Assembly (NCBI GenBank): GCA_963580285.1
Contig: OY757011.1
Coordinates: 160,319,908-160,383,907 of the forward strand
Source of the DNA: Lucinisca nassula
Lineage: Eukaryota; Mollusca; Bivalvia; Lucinida; Lucinidae
DNA: 64,000 bases
Direction: 5' to 3'
The translations under genes were made by a program, and so were the position numbers. Of this stretch, positions 50,753 to 62,669 are shown one piece after another (position 1 is the first letter of the stretch; the number at the start of each line of letters is the position of its first letter). Below the pieces are notes generated by a model, which worked only from the letters and a program-made list of their open reading frames with translations, made no database searches and was not told the DNA's origin.

Positions 50753-50999
50753 TGAACTTTTGACTTTACACTACCTTAAGTAAGAAAGAAAGAAGGAAGG
50801 AAGGAAATCAATGAAAAATCATTAACTTCAAAAACTTTTCAATGCAATAATATATATCTTACTTCAATTACACAGAAAGCTAATAAACGGATATATTTTG
50901 CTGGAATACCACTGAGATGTTTGTATTTCCTTACTTTAGTGAACATACATTCGATTGTTAAATGGCATTGTAAAATCAGGGCTGTGCGCTTCTTATTGT

Positions 51000-52060
51000 G
51001 TTCTTTTTATGGCTGGAAAATCATGTGGCAAAATCCTGGAGCAAATATTAGTTAGCAACATCAACAAGCACCTACTCTTTGAGATGTGGGTTTCGGACGC
51101 TCACAATAAGTTGTACTTCTGATTCAGTCCCAGTTTTATCTTGTGTCCCCCAAGGTTCAGTCCTTGGTATCGGTTCTTTTCTTGGTATTCATTAATGTTC
51201 TCCCTGATAATATTAGGTCATCCGTCCGTTTGTTTGCTGATGGCTGTTGTCTGTAAAGGGACATATAGCCTAATTCTGACTGTCTTATTTTACAAAAAGG
51301 CCTGGATAGACCAGCACAGTGTGAGGCTGATTGGCAGATGAAGTTTAATGTGGCCCAATACCATTAATGAAGGTGTCACGACATCCTCTGGACAAGCAAA
51401 TTAAGTTTAATTATACACAATACAAAAAATTGAGCCATGAAATATCTGGGTATCACCATTACTGACGATCCTGATTTGGGTCAACACATTTCAGAGATAA
51501 CGTCGAAAGCAACTAGGACTTTGGCATTTCTAAGAGGTAACTTTGCCTTTGCACCTAGGCAGACAAAAGATGTTGCATATAAAACACTGGTTCGCCATCA
51601 ACTTGAATATGCAACACCCATTTGGCATGTCTATGTTTAAACTCAGATTCAGCTGGTGGGGAAAGGTGCAGAGGACAGCTTCTTGATGAACCCGCTGATG
51701 ATGGCGAAATAGAAGAAGAGTCCGTGACATGCTTAACGATCTAGAATGGCCATCCCTAGAGGCCCTTCGTGAGCAGTCATCTTTAACATTCTTCTATAAA
51801 ATACACTCTTGTACAGTGTCTATTAATAAAGACAGGTATTTAACCCCTGGGACAGCTTCAACCCAAACAAGAGCATCAAAAGTAAACAACTCACAATATC
51901 GTAGGCACCATGCACCCTGAAAAATTCCTTTTTTCCTTAACATTCCTCAGTGGCATAGTCTTCCTTCTTCTGCGGTGAATGCCAAGACCACAGAGATGTT
52001 CAAAAACCGTACAGTTAAAAACTGAGATCCAGAGGTATCCGTTTTATCATACCTCTGTCA
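51000..52060 (+). pseudogene. Jockey/CR1-like LINE reverse transcriptase, 3' remnant
   Basis: Broken frames give, in order: CGKILEQILVSNINKHL; CVPQGSVLG; then after a frameshift LFLVFINVLPDNIRSSVRLF with ADG where the catalytic motif should be ADD; then YLGITITDDPDLGQHISEIT, LAFLRGNFAFAPRQTKDVAY and LVRHQLEYATPIW; then MLNDLEWPSLEALREQSSL and DRYLTPGT. These are palm and C-terminal segments of a non-LTR reverse transcriptase. Multiple frameshifts and loss of a catalytic Asp show it is dead. Confidence 0.85.
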
Positions 52061-52117
52061 TTTCATATTGTAAATATTTTAATGGACTCATCCTGTGACT
52101 TTTTTAGCTAAAATCTA

Positions 52118-52278
<161 letters not shown>

Positions 52279-52584
52279 AGCCTCTACAACCGATCGTATA
52301 TGAAAACAGGATCCAGTTTACTGAGTTACTTACATTTATCAAATACGACTTTTTATAATACATGAATTTATTATATATATATATGACAAGTATCTCTTTA
52401 TTCCCGCATTTGAATTTCCTTCTACCCCAGAATCCAGTTTATTGAGCTACTTGTATTATCATACATGGATTTTATCATACGAGCATCTTTTTGCCCTTTG
52501 TCTTTTAAAATCACGAGTTCAACAAGCAGGGCATCGTATACAAACTTGCTGTCATAACTTATTGATGTGGTCTGCTGACGACGT

Positions 52585-52815
52585 GTTTGTTTGAATTGTG
52601 GTTTAACGTCCACATCAACACTGTTTAGGGCATTTCGGAGATGTCGCTCCTAACTTTGTGAGACTTTTACACGACAATGAGATGCAATGACACACAAAGC
52701 CCTGCTGCCCAATGAAACCAATGGGTTTATATGCATGGATGGTCCAACTAGCACCACCTTGCCTGGGCAGGCAGTTAACTGTACTTTTGTGCGCTCGTTT
52801 AAGCTCTAGGTTGAA
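52585..52815 (-). mobile_element. SINE S2 fragment
   Basis: Plus strand: TGTTTGTTTGAATTGTGGTT tail, AACGTCCACATCAACACTGT, CCCAATGAAACCAATGGG. The head is not recognisable. Part of it is included in the following tandem duplication. Confidence 0.7.
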
Positions 52816-53111
52816 GCACCCGATAGACGGGGGCAATGATGACGACAATAGCAGAAGTTTTCTTGCAGTAGATTATTTAATAAAATATCTCAAATGCATT
52901 TTTCTCATGCTGATGACGTTTATATGCATGGATGGTCCAACTAGCACCACCTTGCCTGGGCAGGCAGTTAACTGTACTTTTGTGCGCTCGTTTAAGCTCT
53001 AGGTTGAAGCACCCGATAGACGGGGGCAATGATGATGACAATAGCAGAAGTTTTCTTGCAGTAGATTATTTAATAAAATATCTCAAAGGCATTTTTCTCA
53101 TGCTGATGATG
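52726..53111 (+). repeat. 193-bp tandem duplication
   Basis: 52726-52918 and 52919-53111 are nearly identical (a few substitutions such as GATGACGACAA/GATGATGACAA). The unit includes the end of the S2 fragment and unique flanking sequence, so it arose after the SINE inserted. Confidence 0.95.
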
Positions 53112-53284
53112 CCGATGTATTTTTTTTCCTTTGAGAAACATTATCAAACATAATATATTCATAAACTCGCCCATTTAGTAGCCTGGCAATAATTAAAAAA
53201 TAATAATAAACTGTGGGAAAATGAAAAAATGGTCAAAGCATAAAAAGCATTTTTCAAAGCATAACAGTAGTTAAAAAAATGAAA

Positions 53285-53285
<1 letters not shown>

Positions 53286-53320
<35 letters not shown>

Positions 53321-53552
53321 GACAGCGCAAGGTGAAGGTCACGAGGTCAAAATTTATGGTACCTCTTGAAAGGTCTTGTGACAAGGAATGCACATGTGAA
53401 GTATGAAAGCTGTACCACTTACCATTCAAAAGTTATGCCCAATGTTAAAGTTTTTGCAGACGGACAAACGGACAAACAGACAAACGGACAAACAGACGGA
53501 CAGACCAAAAACTATATGCCCCCCAGAATCTTAGATTCCGGGGGCATAAAAA
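53286..53552 (+). mobile_element. P4 pearl-like element, single unit, complete
   Basis: ACAAGATGTGTTTGTGAAAC head, one core unit (AAAGGTCTTGTGACAAGGAA), a GACGGACAAACGGACAAACA microsatellite, and an end AAACTATATGCCCCCCAGAA...TCCGGGGGCATAAAAA. It is the minimal version of the array at 35577-36790. Confidence 0.88.
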
Positions 53553-53571
53553 AGAAAAAAAAAGATAACAC

Positions 53572-53645
53572 AGTGGGGATCGAACCGGGGGCCTTTTCAT
53601 TGCTAACGGAAGTGTGTACCCATTCGGCCATTGTCACTGATGACG
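53572..53645 (-). mobile_element. tRNA-like (Leu/Ser-type) sequence, probable SINE head or pseudo-tRNA
   Basis: The minus strand reads CAATGGCCGAATGGGTACAC (A-box region) and CCCCCGGTTCGATCCCCACT (B box, T-loop). The ends do not form a convincing acceptor stem and a poly-A/G-rich tail lies downstream. Confidence 0.5.
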
Positions 53646-54525
53646 TCATCGTCTAATACAAAGATAGATATTGATATAGACGTGACGTAGCTATATAGTA
53701 ATGAATCAAATCGTCTGTCACTGTACTCTGTATGAATGTCAAGGGTCTTTAAACTCTAAAAATACGCATGGAAAATGGCTCTGTTGTCCGGCAAACCTAA
53801 TTTTGAACTTGTTACATGGAATCAAGTCTCTTATCCGTCACCAATGACGCACAGCGACTTGCAGTAAGAGTAATGTCCCTTGTCTGATTGACGGCGTTCT
53901 TGCCAAAATACCATTCTTTTTTGGACAAACAATAGCGTTAGAAATAAAACATCATAAGCAAAACCTTCTAATGGGTCTCATTTGCTTTGCCTTGATCTTG
54001 ATTTATTTTTTTCTTCTAAATTTCGGCTGTTTGGCAGTAAAGATAGCTCGAGCCCTCGTACAAATTAGGTAGGGGGACAGGGTACATTTCCTTTAATTTA
54101 ACAATGAATGCACATCTTCGACACCTTGGAAATTTAATCAAATGTTTTTCTTGTACTTTTGGAGCTTTCAACCAATAATCTTTGTGTCGCATGTAGGTCT
54201 TCATATTTTTTTCTTGATTTCTTTATGATAAATATTGAGAAAATGTTCGATTTTGGTGTAGACGGTGTATATTTTTACATACAATTCATTCAGATATTGG
54301 CAGTTTTGATGATTATTTCATACATTTTCGGAAACACAAGAGGTCATAGTACACAAAAATTAGAAGATCATTTTGTATTGAATAGGTTGCTCAGGAATTT
54401 ACAGGGCAGTTAACTGGCATTTGTGAACCAAGCCCTTTAAAGAAATCATCAATGTTAAGACAGTTTTATTCCAGTTTAAGACATTCAATCTTGCACTGGG
54501 TAACATATATTTTGCAACATGTCTT

Positions 54526-54710
54526 AACACTTATCTTGCTGAATATTCATCTTAGCCACACCCATTTCTGTCTATCAACCAATCAAATTGCGTGATGTAA
54601 TTAATTGCTACAAATTCATAAACTGAATGCCAAATTCTTCAGAAGCCATCTGATCTGGATCTACACTGTTTGCAAAGATAGGGGTTGTCGTGAACAGCAA
54701 GATAAGGGTT
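54526..54710 (+). mobile_element. M1 MITE with deleted half of hairpin
   Basis: TTAACACTTATCTTGCTGAA and CAGCAAGATAAGGGTTAA termini. The left arm of the central hairpin is missing (CAAATTCTTCAGAAGCC). Confidence 0.8.
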
Positions 54711-54898
54711 AAAACTAAGCACATCACATAACACAGGGGGCTCTTATTCTTGTTTGACAGCCGCAAAAGTGGCATATAAGGCCCTCTCCTGACCATAATG
54801 AGTTATTGATTGTGTTGGGACCCCTGATAATGAAAGACACACAACACCTTTGCCTGTGCCCTCAAATCCTAGCTGGAGCACTGCATGAGTGTCAACAT

Positions 54899-55050
54899 TT
54901 TAACCCATTGCATCCGGGAAACCCCTAAAGGGGTACCTTGGCAAACAGTTCAGACTCAGATAAGACGCCTGATCAGGGTCTGCACTATTTGCTAACAGAA
55001 TTTTCTGTCAAAAATAGAATAAAAACAAAAAAATAGTATAAAATGGGTTC
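54899..55050 (-). mobile_element. M2 MITE fragment, inverted
   Basis: TTTTAACCCATTGCATCCGG, CTTGGCAAACAGTTCAGACT and a final ATAAAATGGGTT. It ends only about 20 bases from exon b's donor. Confidence 0.55.
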
Positions 55051-55068
55051 AGAAAAGATGTAACTTAC

Positions 55069-55165
55069 AAGAGTGACTAGTGCGAGTGGTCCCATATAAA
55101 CTATAGCAAAGAATGCAAGTATCATCACCCAGGTAAATATTCCTCGTATCACCCAGTTTCTCCAT
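55069..55165 (-). CDS. CDS1/2: Phosphatidate cytidylyltransferase, exon b (first transmembrane helix)
   Basis: The exon is 97 nt: one base completing Arg, then 32 codons beginning [10 protein letters not shown] and continuing into a hydrophobic helix ([14 protein letters not shown]). This is the family's RW-x-NW-x-x-RG motif followed by the first membrane span. The acceptor is TTACAG and the donor GTAAGT. It ends in phase 0 and continues into the next exon as ALVTL-IMALQ. The intron upstream is 4.7 kb and the one downstream 10.7 kb; both are filled with repeats. A truncated M2 MITE sits immediately upstream in coordinates (54899-55050). Confidence 0.93.
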
Positions 55166-55240
55166 CTGTAATATACCGGTAATCACCATTAGGCAACTTC
55201 TAACAATATTTCTTCCTACCTCATTAACAGGGATCTACTC

Positions 55241-55467
55241 TTAACCCTTTTTGGACCAAATGGAATCTTCCTCCTTATATATAGCAGGAGTCCATTTCAA
55301 AATTTAAGGGTGCCAGATTGTATTATCTTTAAAATTCATTTGGAAAATAGCTGAACTTTTTGCAAACAGTGTAGGTCCTGCTCAGACGCCACATTCTGCG
55401 ATGTCTGATCTGGACCTGCACTGTTTGCCAGGGTACCAGTTTTGGGGTTTCTGGTACTAAATGGGTT
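55241..55467 (+). mobile_element. M2 MITE
   Basis: TTAACCCTTTTTGGACCAAA to GGTACTAAATGGGTTAA. It includes GGAATCTTCCTCCTTATATA and the palindromic core. Confidence 0.85.
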
Positions 55468-55479
55468 AAAGGAAACAAT

Positions 55480-56215
55480 TTACCTCTGATGAGCAAATTC
55501 TTTCCTTTAAGAGTAGACCTGGGCAAATTCTTTCCTATAACAAAAAATTCCCTCCAAGAGACAAATTCTTTCCTTTAAGAGTAGGCCAGGGCATTCTTTA
55601 CTTTTTGAAGAAATTAACTCCCAGGGAAAAATTCTTTCTTCTAAGAGTAAACTGGGGCAAAGTCTTTCCTTTAAGAGTAAACTGTGGCAAAGCATTTCTT
55701 TTAAGAAGAATTGACAAATTCTTTGCTTTAAATTGGTTCCCTTAAGAGCTGACTGGGGCATTCTTTCCTTTTCGAAGAATTACCTCCCAATGAAAAATTC
55801 TTTCCTGTAAGAGTAAACTGGGGCAAATTCTTTCCTTTGACAGTAAACCAGGGCAAAGTCTTTCCTTTAAGAAGAAATTGCCTCCTAGGGACAAAGTCCT
55901 TCTTTTAAAACAGATGGGCAAATTCTTTCCTTTAAGAAGTAAAGGCCTCCCAGGGACAAATGCTCTCCGTTATAAGCAGACTTGGACGTATTCTTTTCTT
56001 TACGTGGAAATTGCCTCCAAGGGACAATTTCTTTCCTTTAATAGCAGACACTGTCAAAGTCTTCCCTTTAAGAAGAAATTGACTCCCAGGGATTTTTTTC
56101 TTTAAGCGCTGACTGGGACTTATTTTTTCTTTTGAAAAGAAATTACCTTCCAGGGAAAAATCTCTCCTTTTAGCAAAGACCCCCCCCCACCCCAACCCAC
56201 TCCTTTTCAAGAGGG
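55480..56215 (+). repeat. Short-unit array (TTCTTTCCTTTAAGAGTA...)
   Basis: Imperfect alternating units of about 30-40 bp, GGGCAAATTCTTTCCTTTAA and AGAAATTGCCTCCCAGGGAC, occur some fifteen times. Open frames on both strands come from the repeat. Confidence 0.85.
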
Positions 56216-56227
56216 TCTAGTTTACAC

Positions 56228-58227
56228 AACAAGAGGGCCCAATGGCCCTATATCGCTCACCTGTGTGCCAGAAAATCATAAGTGTAGGAGACCACTTGAC
56301 ATTGCTACATACTAAATATCTGAGCTCTGGGCCTTATGGCTTTGGAGAAGAAGATTTTTTTTTTTTTTCCAGTACAAGTCCATAGGTCAATTTTGACCCA
56401 AAGGGCATGGTTGGCAGGATTTATGTAGGCAACCATTTTATGTTGCTATATACTAAATATCTAAGGTCCGTACTTCATGGTTTCAGAGGAAGAAGAAGAT
56501 TTTTAAAGCTTTTTTTTCCATTATAAGTTTATTGGAGTTAACAAGCCACAGGATTTGGCCAATTTGAACCCCAGGGGTAAGACTCAGGCAGGATTCATGT
56601 AGGCAACAACTCCATGTTGCTACATGCTAAATACCCAAGCTCTGGGCCTTTTGGTTTCATAGAAGAATATTTTTTATTTTTTTTTTCCATTCTAAGTTTT
56701 TTTCCATTTTAAGTCCATCCATGGTAGCTAATGGGCCATGGGTGTGGCCAATTCTGGCCCAAGGGGCATGTCTGGTGACCTGGGCCCTGTGGTTTCAGAG
56801 AAGAAGATTTTGGAAGCTTTTTTCCATTAGAAGTCTATGGGAGCTAAGTGGCCCCCGGGGTGTGGCCCATTTGGAACACAGGGGCATGATTGGCAGGATT
56901 TATGAAGGTGATCACTTGCCATAGCTACATGCTAAATATCTAAGCTCTGGGCCCTGTGGTTTCAGAGAAGAAGACTTTTGAAACTTTTTTTTTCCATTAT
57001 GAGTCTATGGGAGCGAAGGGGCCCCGGGGTGTGGCCCATTTGGAACCCAGGGGCATGATTGGCAGGAATTATGTAGTTAACCACTTGCCCTTGCTACATG
57101 CTAAATATCTAAGCTCTGGGCCCTGTGGTTTCAGAGAAGATTTTTGAAGCTTTTTTCCATTATGAGTCTATGGGAGTGAAGGGGCCCCGGGGCGTGGCCC
57201 ATTTGGAACCCCGGGCATGATTGGCTGGAATTATGTAGGTGACCACTTGCCCTTGCTACATGCTAAATATCTTAGCTCTGGGCCCTATGGTTTCAGAGAA
57301 GAAGATTTTTGAAGCTTTTTTTCCATTATGAGTCTACAGGAGCTAAGGGGCCCCGGGGCGTGGTCTGTTTGGACCCCAGGGGCATGATTGGCAGGAATTA
57401 TGTAGGTGACCACTTGCCCTTGCTACATGCAAAATATCTAAGCTCTGGGCCCTGTGGTTTCAGAGAAGACAATTTTTTTCCATTATGAGTCTATAGGAGC
57501 TAAGGGGCCCCGGGGCGTGGTCCGTTTGGACCCCAGGGGCATAATTGGCAGGAATTATGTAGGTGACCACTTGCCATTACTACATGCTAAATATATAAGC
57601 TCTGGGCCTTGTGGTTTCAGAGAAGAAGATTTTTGAAGCTTTTTTCCATTATGAGTCTATGGGAGCTAAGGGGCCCCGGGGCGTGGCCCATTTGGAACCC
57701 AGGGGCATGATTGGCAGGAATTATGTAGGTGACCACTTGCCATTGCTACATGCTAAATATCTAAGCTCTGGGATCTGTGGTTTCAGAGAGGAAGATCTTT
57801 GAAGCTTTTTTCCATTATGAGTCTATGGGAGCAAAGGGGCCCCGGGGTGTGGCCCATTTGGAACCCAGGGGCATGATTGGCAGGAATTATGTAGTTGACC
57901 ATTTGCCCTTGCTACATGCTAAATATCTAAGCTCTGGGCCCTGTGGTTTCAGAGAAGAAGATTTTTAAAATTTTTCCCTTTATAAGTCTATGGGAACTAA
58001 ATGTTGCCATGCCAACCAGAATTCCAATCTGATCAGCCCCAAAACCTTATTCAGCCTTTCCCCCTACCTGAAGATGCTTCACATGAAATTTGATCAAGAT
58101 TGGCCATGAGGTATTAGAGATATACTCATTTGAAATTGTTTACGGACGGACGCACGCACGAAGGACGACAGACAAAAAGTGATCCCAAAAGCTCACCTCG
58201 TCACTACGTGACAGGTGAGCTAAAAAC
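56228..58227 (+). mobile_element. P1 pearl-like array, both ends present
   Basis: Head CAAGAGGGCCCAATGGCCCT then CGCTCACCTGTG. About eleven units of roughly 165 bp (GCCCATTTGGAACCCAGGGG; CATGATTGGCAGGAATTATG; CTACATGCTAAATATCTAAG). The end module has GACGGACGCACGCACGAAGG and a hairpin around GTCACTACGTGAC closing in GGTGAGCTAAAAA. The 3' module is the same as that of the P3 array at 42200, although the units differ. Confidence 0.93.
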
Positions 58228-58895
58228 AAACAATAAATCCCAAAAGTTTTCTCCCTTGTAAAAATGGTGGAAAAATCTGTAAGGTGTATCAATTCCTCTA
58301 AATATATTAATAAAATTACTGTAAAAATCCTAAAAATCGAGACACCGTAAGGAGTTGACGTAATTCTCCTAAAATTTTGACAAATTAGTTCCTTGATCCA
58401 GCAAGGAGTCCAAAAGGTACAGACAAAATGGTAAACAGTGTAGACCCTGATCAGACTGATCTTGGTCTTCACCATTTGCATAGGTCTATCTGTTCCAATA
58501 CTTAGGATCATTATGATATTCAAACATGACATTAAGATATTATGTTGAGAGAAAAAAACTTCAAACCAAAAAAAACCCTGACAAGAAAACATTCCCCTTC
58601 TCTTTGTCAATGAGTAAAGAATTTTCTTGTCTGAGAACAATCAGAATGCACTGAATTGTCTGAACGGGATGTCCGATCAGGGCCTGCACTATCTGCTGAA
58701 AAAAATAGGACTGACACTCCTTATATGACAAATGGAACCCTTTCTAGAACATATTGTCCAAAATATAGCAATGGACATCCAAAACCATGTTATGATGAAC
58801 AGTCTTATAAACAGGTTTACAAGTAAGTTTTCTTTCAGAGGATTGTCATCCAGGCAAGGAATACCTATCTATAAAAGTTGTCTTCCTTTATAATC

Positions 58896-59064
58896 CTTTT
58901 TGTACCAAATGGAATCTTCCTCCTTATGTATAGCAGGACTCAACATTTCAAAATTTAGGGGTGCCAGGTTGTGTTTTCTTCAATGTATGGAAATTGGCTT
59001 AACTTTTTGCAAACAGCGTAGGCCCTGATCAGACGTTTTGGCGTTTCCAGTACAAAATGGGTTA
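58896..59064 (+). mobile_element. M2 MITE with internal deletion
   Basis: CTTTTTGTACCAAATGGAAT to CCAGTACAAAATGGGTTAA. The second arm of the core palindrome is deleted. Confidence 0.8.
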
Positions 59065-59394
59065 ATATATATATGGCCTCGAAGACAGATTTGACTCTAT
59101 AAATGAATGTAATAAATGTAAGTCTACGATCTGTAATAAGTATGAGCCCTTCATTCATAAGCGATTTGTATCTCAAAATAACTGAACTGTAAAGAAGATA
59201 CTGGGAATCTACCAATGGAAGTCCTTATGAAAGCTATGCATAATCTACCAAGGTATATAAAGGATTGGAGTTGTGGTCTACAGTATAGTTCATCCTGAAG
59301 ATAACATATTCAAATAACTGCTTAAGTCAAAGTAAAAGAGAAATATTGGATTGAGATTTAGACTCCTTTTAACTGAAAATCCCAAAGTTCCATT

Positions 59395-59625
59395 CTTTTG
59401 GTTTTGGTTTTACAGCCCTTTCAAGATTATTTCACTCACTTTGAGTCGATCAATAAACAGAGATGGGCGAAAACTGGAGCACCTGGAGAAAAACCATCTG
59501 ACCGTCCATTGCAGAAACTGGTGTCTCACGTGTGATCAGAGCGAGGCTCGAACCACAGCGATAACGGACCTAATGATAAAGAAATCAGCTCTCTTACCCA
59601 CTAGGCCACAGAACGCCCTTAAAAT
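59395..59625 (-). mobile_element. SINE S5 with tRNA-like head
   Basis: The minus strand starts near 59620 with GTGGCCTAGTGGGTAAGAGA (A box) and GTGGTTCGAGCCTCG (B box), then body sequence shared with 7775-8058 (ACCTGGAGAAAAACCATCTG region). Confidence 0.75.
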
Positions 59626-59734
59626 TCCAATCCAACATCCTGTAGTTTGAGGAAATGACAACTAACTGGATTCAAACCATATTTAAATCTCCTAAACAGC
59701 TCTGGATAAGGGGATTAATACTGACAATTTTTCC

Positions 59735-59845
59735 TTATTTCTCCTTTAAAATGTATGTTGTGGGTACTTGTTTGAATCGCCTCATAGAGGCGATTCTGAC
59801 AAGTACCCACAACATCTGCTTCCAAACAAAAATAAGGAAAATTAT
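59735..59845. mobile_element. M3 MITE core
   Basis: Inverted repeat ATGTTGTGGGTACTTGTTTG / CAAGTACCCACAACAT with TTTTCCTTATTTCTCC and AAAATAAGGAAAATTATG flanks. It ends about 36 bases from exon a's donor. Confidence 0.75.
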
Positions 59846-59880
59846 GTTTCATTTATCCTTGTCACTCCAGCTTATCCTAC

Positions 59881-60032
59881 CTTGGAGTAAGATCTTTGAG
59901 GGCAGTGTCTAGGACCTCTGTTGTCTGATCCGAGGCCTGTGGCAGCTCCTTGGAAGCATTAGGATTAAACAATGGCATATGTTCTTCTTCTTCATCTTCA
60001 TCAGGCTTGGCGACTGGTGGGGGCTCTGCAGG
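59881..60032 (-). CDS. CDS1/2: Phosphatidate cytidylyltransferase, exon a (first visible, N-terminal acidic region)
   Basis: This exon encodes the cytosolic, acidic N-terminal region of CDP-diacylglycerol synthase, the ER membrane enzyme that makes CDP-diacylglycerol from phosphatidate and CTP for phosphatidylinositol and cardiolipin synthesis. On the minus strand a TTCCAG acceptor precedes it and GTAGG follows it. It reads 50 codons plus AG: a proline-rich start, a run DEDEEEEH, then TEVLDTALKDLTP. The last stretch matches the family segment just before the first membrane helix. The trailing AG joins the first A of the next exon to give Arg. No start codon is present, so exon 1 must lie beyond 60032, probably outside the window. 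Borders are certain by frame; function comes from the downstream exons. Confidence 0.88.
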
Positions 60033-60059
60033 CTGGAACAGAGCAATGAAAGATTACTT

Positions 60060-60325
60060 TAACCCTTTTTGTACCAAATGGAATCTTCCACCATATATAG
60101 CAAAAGTCCAATTCAAAATTTAGGGCTGTCGGGTTGTGTTTTCATCAAAATTTATTTGGAAAATGACTGAACTATTAGCAAACAGTGGAGGCCCTGATCA
60201 GATGCCACGTTCTGCAGTGTCTAATCTGGGCCTGCAGTCCCAAAATGGGTACCCTGCCAAACAGTGCAGGCCCTGCACTGTTTGGCAGGGTACCCATTTT
60301 GGGATTTCTGGTACAAAATAGGTTA
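60060..60325 (+). mobile_element. M2 MITE containing a perfect 65-nt hairpin
   Basis: M2 termini TTAACCCTTTTTGTACCAAA and GGTACAAAATAGGTTAA. At 60239-60303 the right part is duplicated in inverted orientation: arms of 32 nt (60239-60270, 60272-60303) match perfectly around one C. Confidence 0.93.
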
Positions 60326-60368
60326 ACACTGGAAGTGCCAATCACAACTGTTGTAGATGACATTTTCA

Positions 60369-62647
60369 AACAAGAGTGCCATGATGGCCCTGGATCGCTC
60401 ACCAGATCCATATTGTACAAATGAAATTGAAGATAATATATGGTAGAATAGAGGGTTTGAGCAATTTTGGTTGACACAAGGAAGTTTTTATAATTTTAGC
60501 CATCTTGTTCATCCAAGCACAACAGGTTGAGCAATTTTAAAACAAGTCTGTGAAATGAAGATCCCCTAAACCCAACTCCATATAGAGAAAACTGGGGTTT
60601 ATGGGGGTATACATTATTTTTCTTATTCATACTTCAAGACATAATTTGTGGGTACTCGTTAGAACAGCCTCAATGTGGCAGTTCTAACGAGCATCAACCT
60701 ATGTTTTGAGCATTGATAAGAAAAATATCATGGATTTTTATCAGCAAAGTTGCCATTTTGGAGATATGAAAAATGCACCAAGACATACGCGTGTGATATC
60801 ATAATGAAATTAATTAAAAATCCATCCACTGGTTAAGCAGGAGAAGTTATTTAAAAGTTTTTCTATTATGAGCTCTAGCGGCCACCTTTTTCATCCAAGC
60901 AGAATTGTTTGAACAATTTTAATAGAGGGTCACCCATGAAACATTCCTGTGAAATTATATCTAAATCCATCCACTGGTTAAGGGCCAGAAGTTGTTTAAT
61001 TTTTTTTTCTATTTTTAGCCCTGGTGGCCATCTTGTTCATCCGAGCAGAGCAGTTATAGCAATTTTGGTAGAGGGTCCATCAAGGATCATTCTTGTGCAT
61101 GTTTTTTTTTTTTCAAAATGCATCCAATAGTTAAGGAAGAGAACACTTTTAAACATTTTTCTATTTTTAGCTCTGGTGGCCATCTTGTTCAACCCAGCGG
61201 GACATTTTGAGCAATTTTGGTTGAGGGCCACCCAAGGAACATTCCTGTAAAATCATTTTGAAACCCATCCACTGGTTAAGGAGAAGTCATTTAAAGGTTT
61301 TTCTATTTTTAGCTCTGGTGGCCATCTTGTGCATCCAAGCATAATTAACGGTTTGAGCAATTTTGATGAAGTCACTCAAGAAACCTTCCTGTGAAATTAT
61401 TTCAAACTCCATGCACTGGTTAAGGAGGAGAAGTCGTTTTAAGGTTTTTCTATTTTTAGCTTTGGCAGCCATCTTGTTCACCCGAGCGGAATGATTTGAG
61501 CAGATTTGGTAGGGGGTCACCAAAGGAACATTCCTGTGAAATTACTTTGAAATCCATCCACTGGTTAAGGAGAAGAAGTCGTTTAAAGGTTTTTCTATTT
61601 TTAGCTCTGTCGGCCATTTTGTTCCCCCGAGCGGAACAATTTGAGCAATTTTGGTAGAGGGTCACTCTAGGAACATTCCTGTGAAATTATTTTGAAATTC
61701 ATCCACTGGTTAAGGAGAAGAAGTCGTTTAAAGGTTTTTCTATTTTTAGCTCTGGTGGCCATCTTGTTCATCCGAGCAGAACGGTTTGAGCAATTTTGGT
61801 AGAGAGTCACCAAAGGAACATTCCTGTGAAATTATTTCAAAATCCATGCACTGGTTAAGGAGGAGCACCCGAGCGGAACAATTTGAGCAATTTTGGTAGA
61901 GGGTCACCCAAGGAACATTCCTGTGAAATTATTTTGAAATCCATCCACTGGTTAAGGAGAAGAAGTCGTTTAAAGGTTTTTTCCTATTTTTAGCTCTGGT
62001 GGCCATCTTGTTCAACCGAGCAGAACGGTTTGAGTAATTTTGGTAGAGAGTCACCCAAGGAACATTCCTGTGAAATTATTTAAAATCCATGCACTGGTTA
62101 AGGAGGAGAAGTCGTTTAAAGGTTTTTCTAGTTTTAGCTCTGGCGGCCATCTTGTTCACCCGAGCGGAACAATTTGAGCAATTTTGATAGAGGGTAACCC
62201 AAGGAACATTCCTGTGAAATTATTTTGAGATCCATTCACTGGTTAAGGAGAAGAAGTAGTTTACAGGTTTTTCTATTTTTAGCTCTGGCGGCCATCTTGT
62301 TCATCCGAGCAGAACGGTTTGAGCAATTTTAGTAGAGATACACCAAAGGAACATTTCTGTGAAATTATTTCAAAATCCATGCACTGGTTAAGGAAGAGAA
62401 GTCGTTTAAAGGTTTTTCTATTTTTAGCTCTGGTGGCCATCTTGTTCACCTGAGCGGAACGATTTGAGCAATTTTGGTAGAGGGTCACCCAAGGAACATT
62501 CCTGTGAACTTATTTCAAAATCGTTCCAGCAGTTTTGGAGAAGAAGTCATTTAAAGCAAAAGTTGAAGACGGACGCACACACGGACGACGGACAAAGACC
62601 GATCACAATAGCTCACCTTGAGCACTTCATGGTCAGGTGAGCTAATA
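60369..62647 (+). mobile_element. P2 pearl-like array, both ends present, with nested M3
   Basis: Head ACAAGAGTGCCATGATGGCC then TCGCTCACCAG. About thirteen units of roughly 147 bp (TTTTTAGCTCTGGTGGCCAT; GAACGGTTTGAGCAATTTTG; GGAACATTCCTGTGAAATTA; ATCCATCCACTGGTTAAGGA). The end has GACGGACGCACACACGGACG and a hairpin CACCTTGAGCACTTCATGGT-CAGGTGAGCTAATAAA. An M3 lies at about 60560-60800. Confidence 0.92.
60560..60800 (-). mobile_element. M3 MITE nested in P2
   Basis: CCCCTAAACCCAACTCCATA hairpin, CGTTAGAACAGCCTCAATGT inverted repeat and the CATTTTGGAGATATGAAAAA end of the family. P2 sequence resumes after about 60805. Confidence 0.75.
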
Positions 62648-62669
62648 AACTCGGCCACAGCATAGCTAC

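Noticed and set aside
58140..58640. 166-codon minus-strand open frame
   Set aside because: Its end lies in the P1 3' module and the protein has no recognisable family or composition of a real gene. The same terminal segment would occur beside every copy of that repeat.
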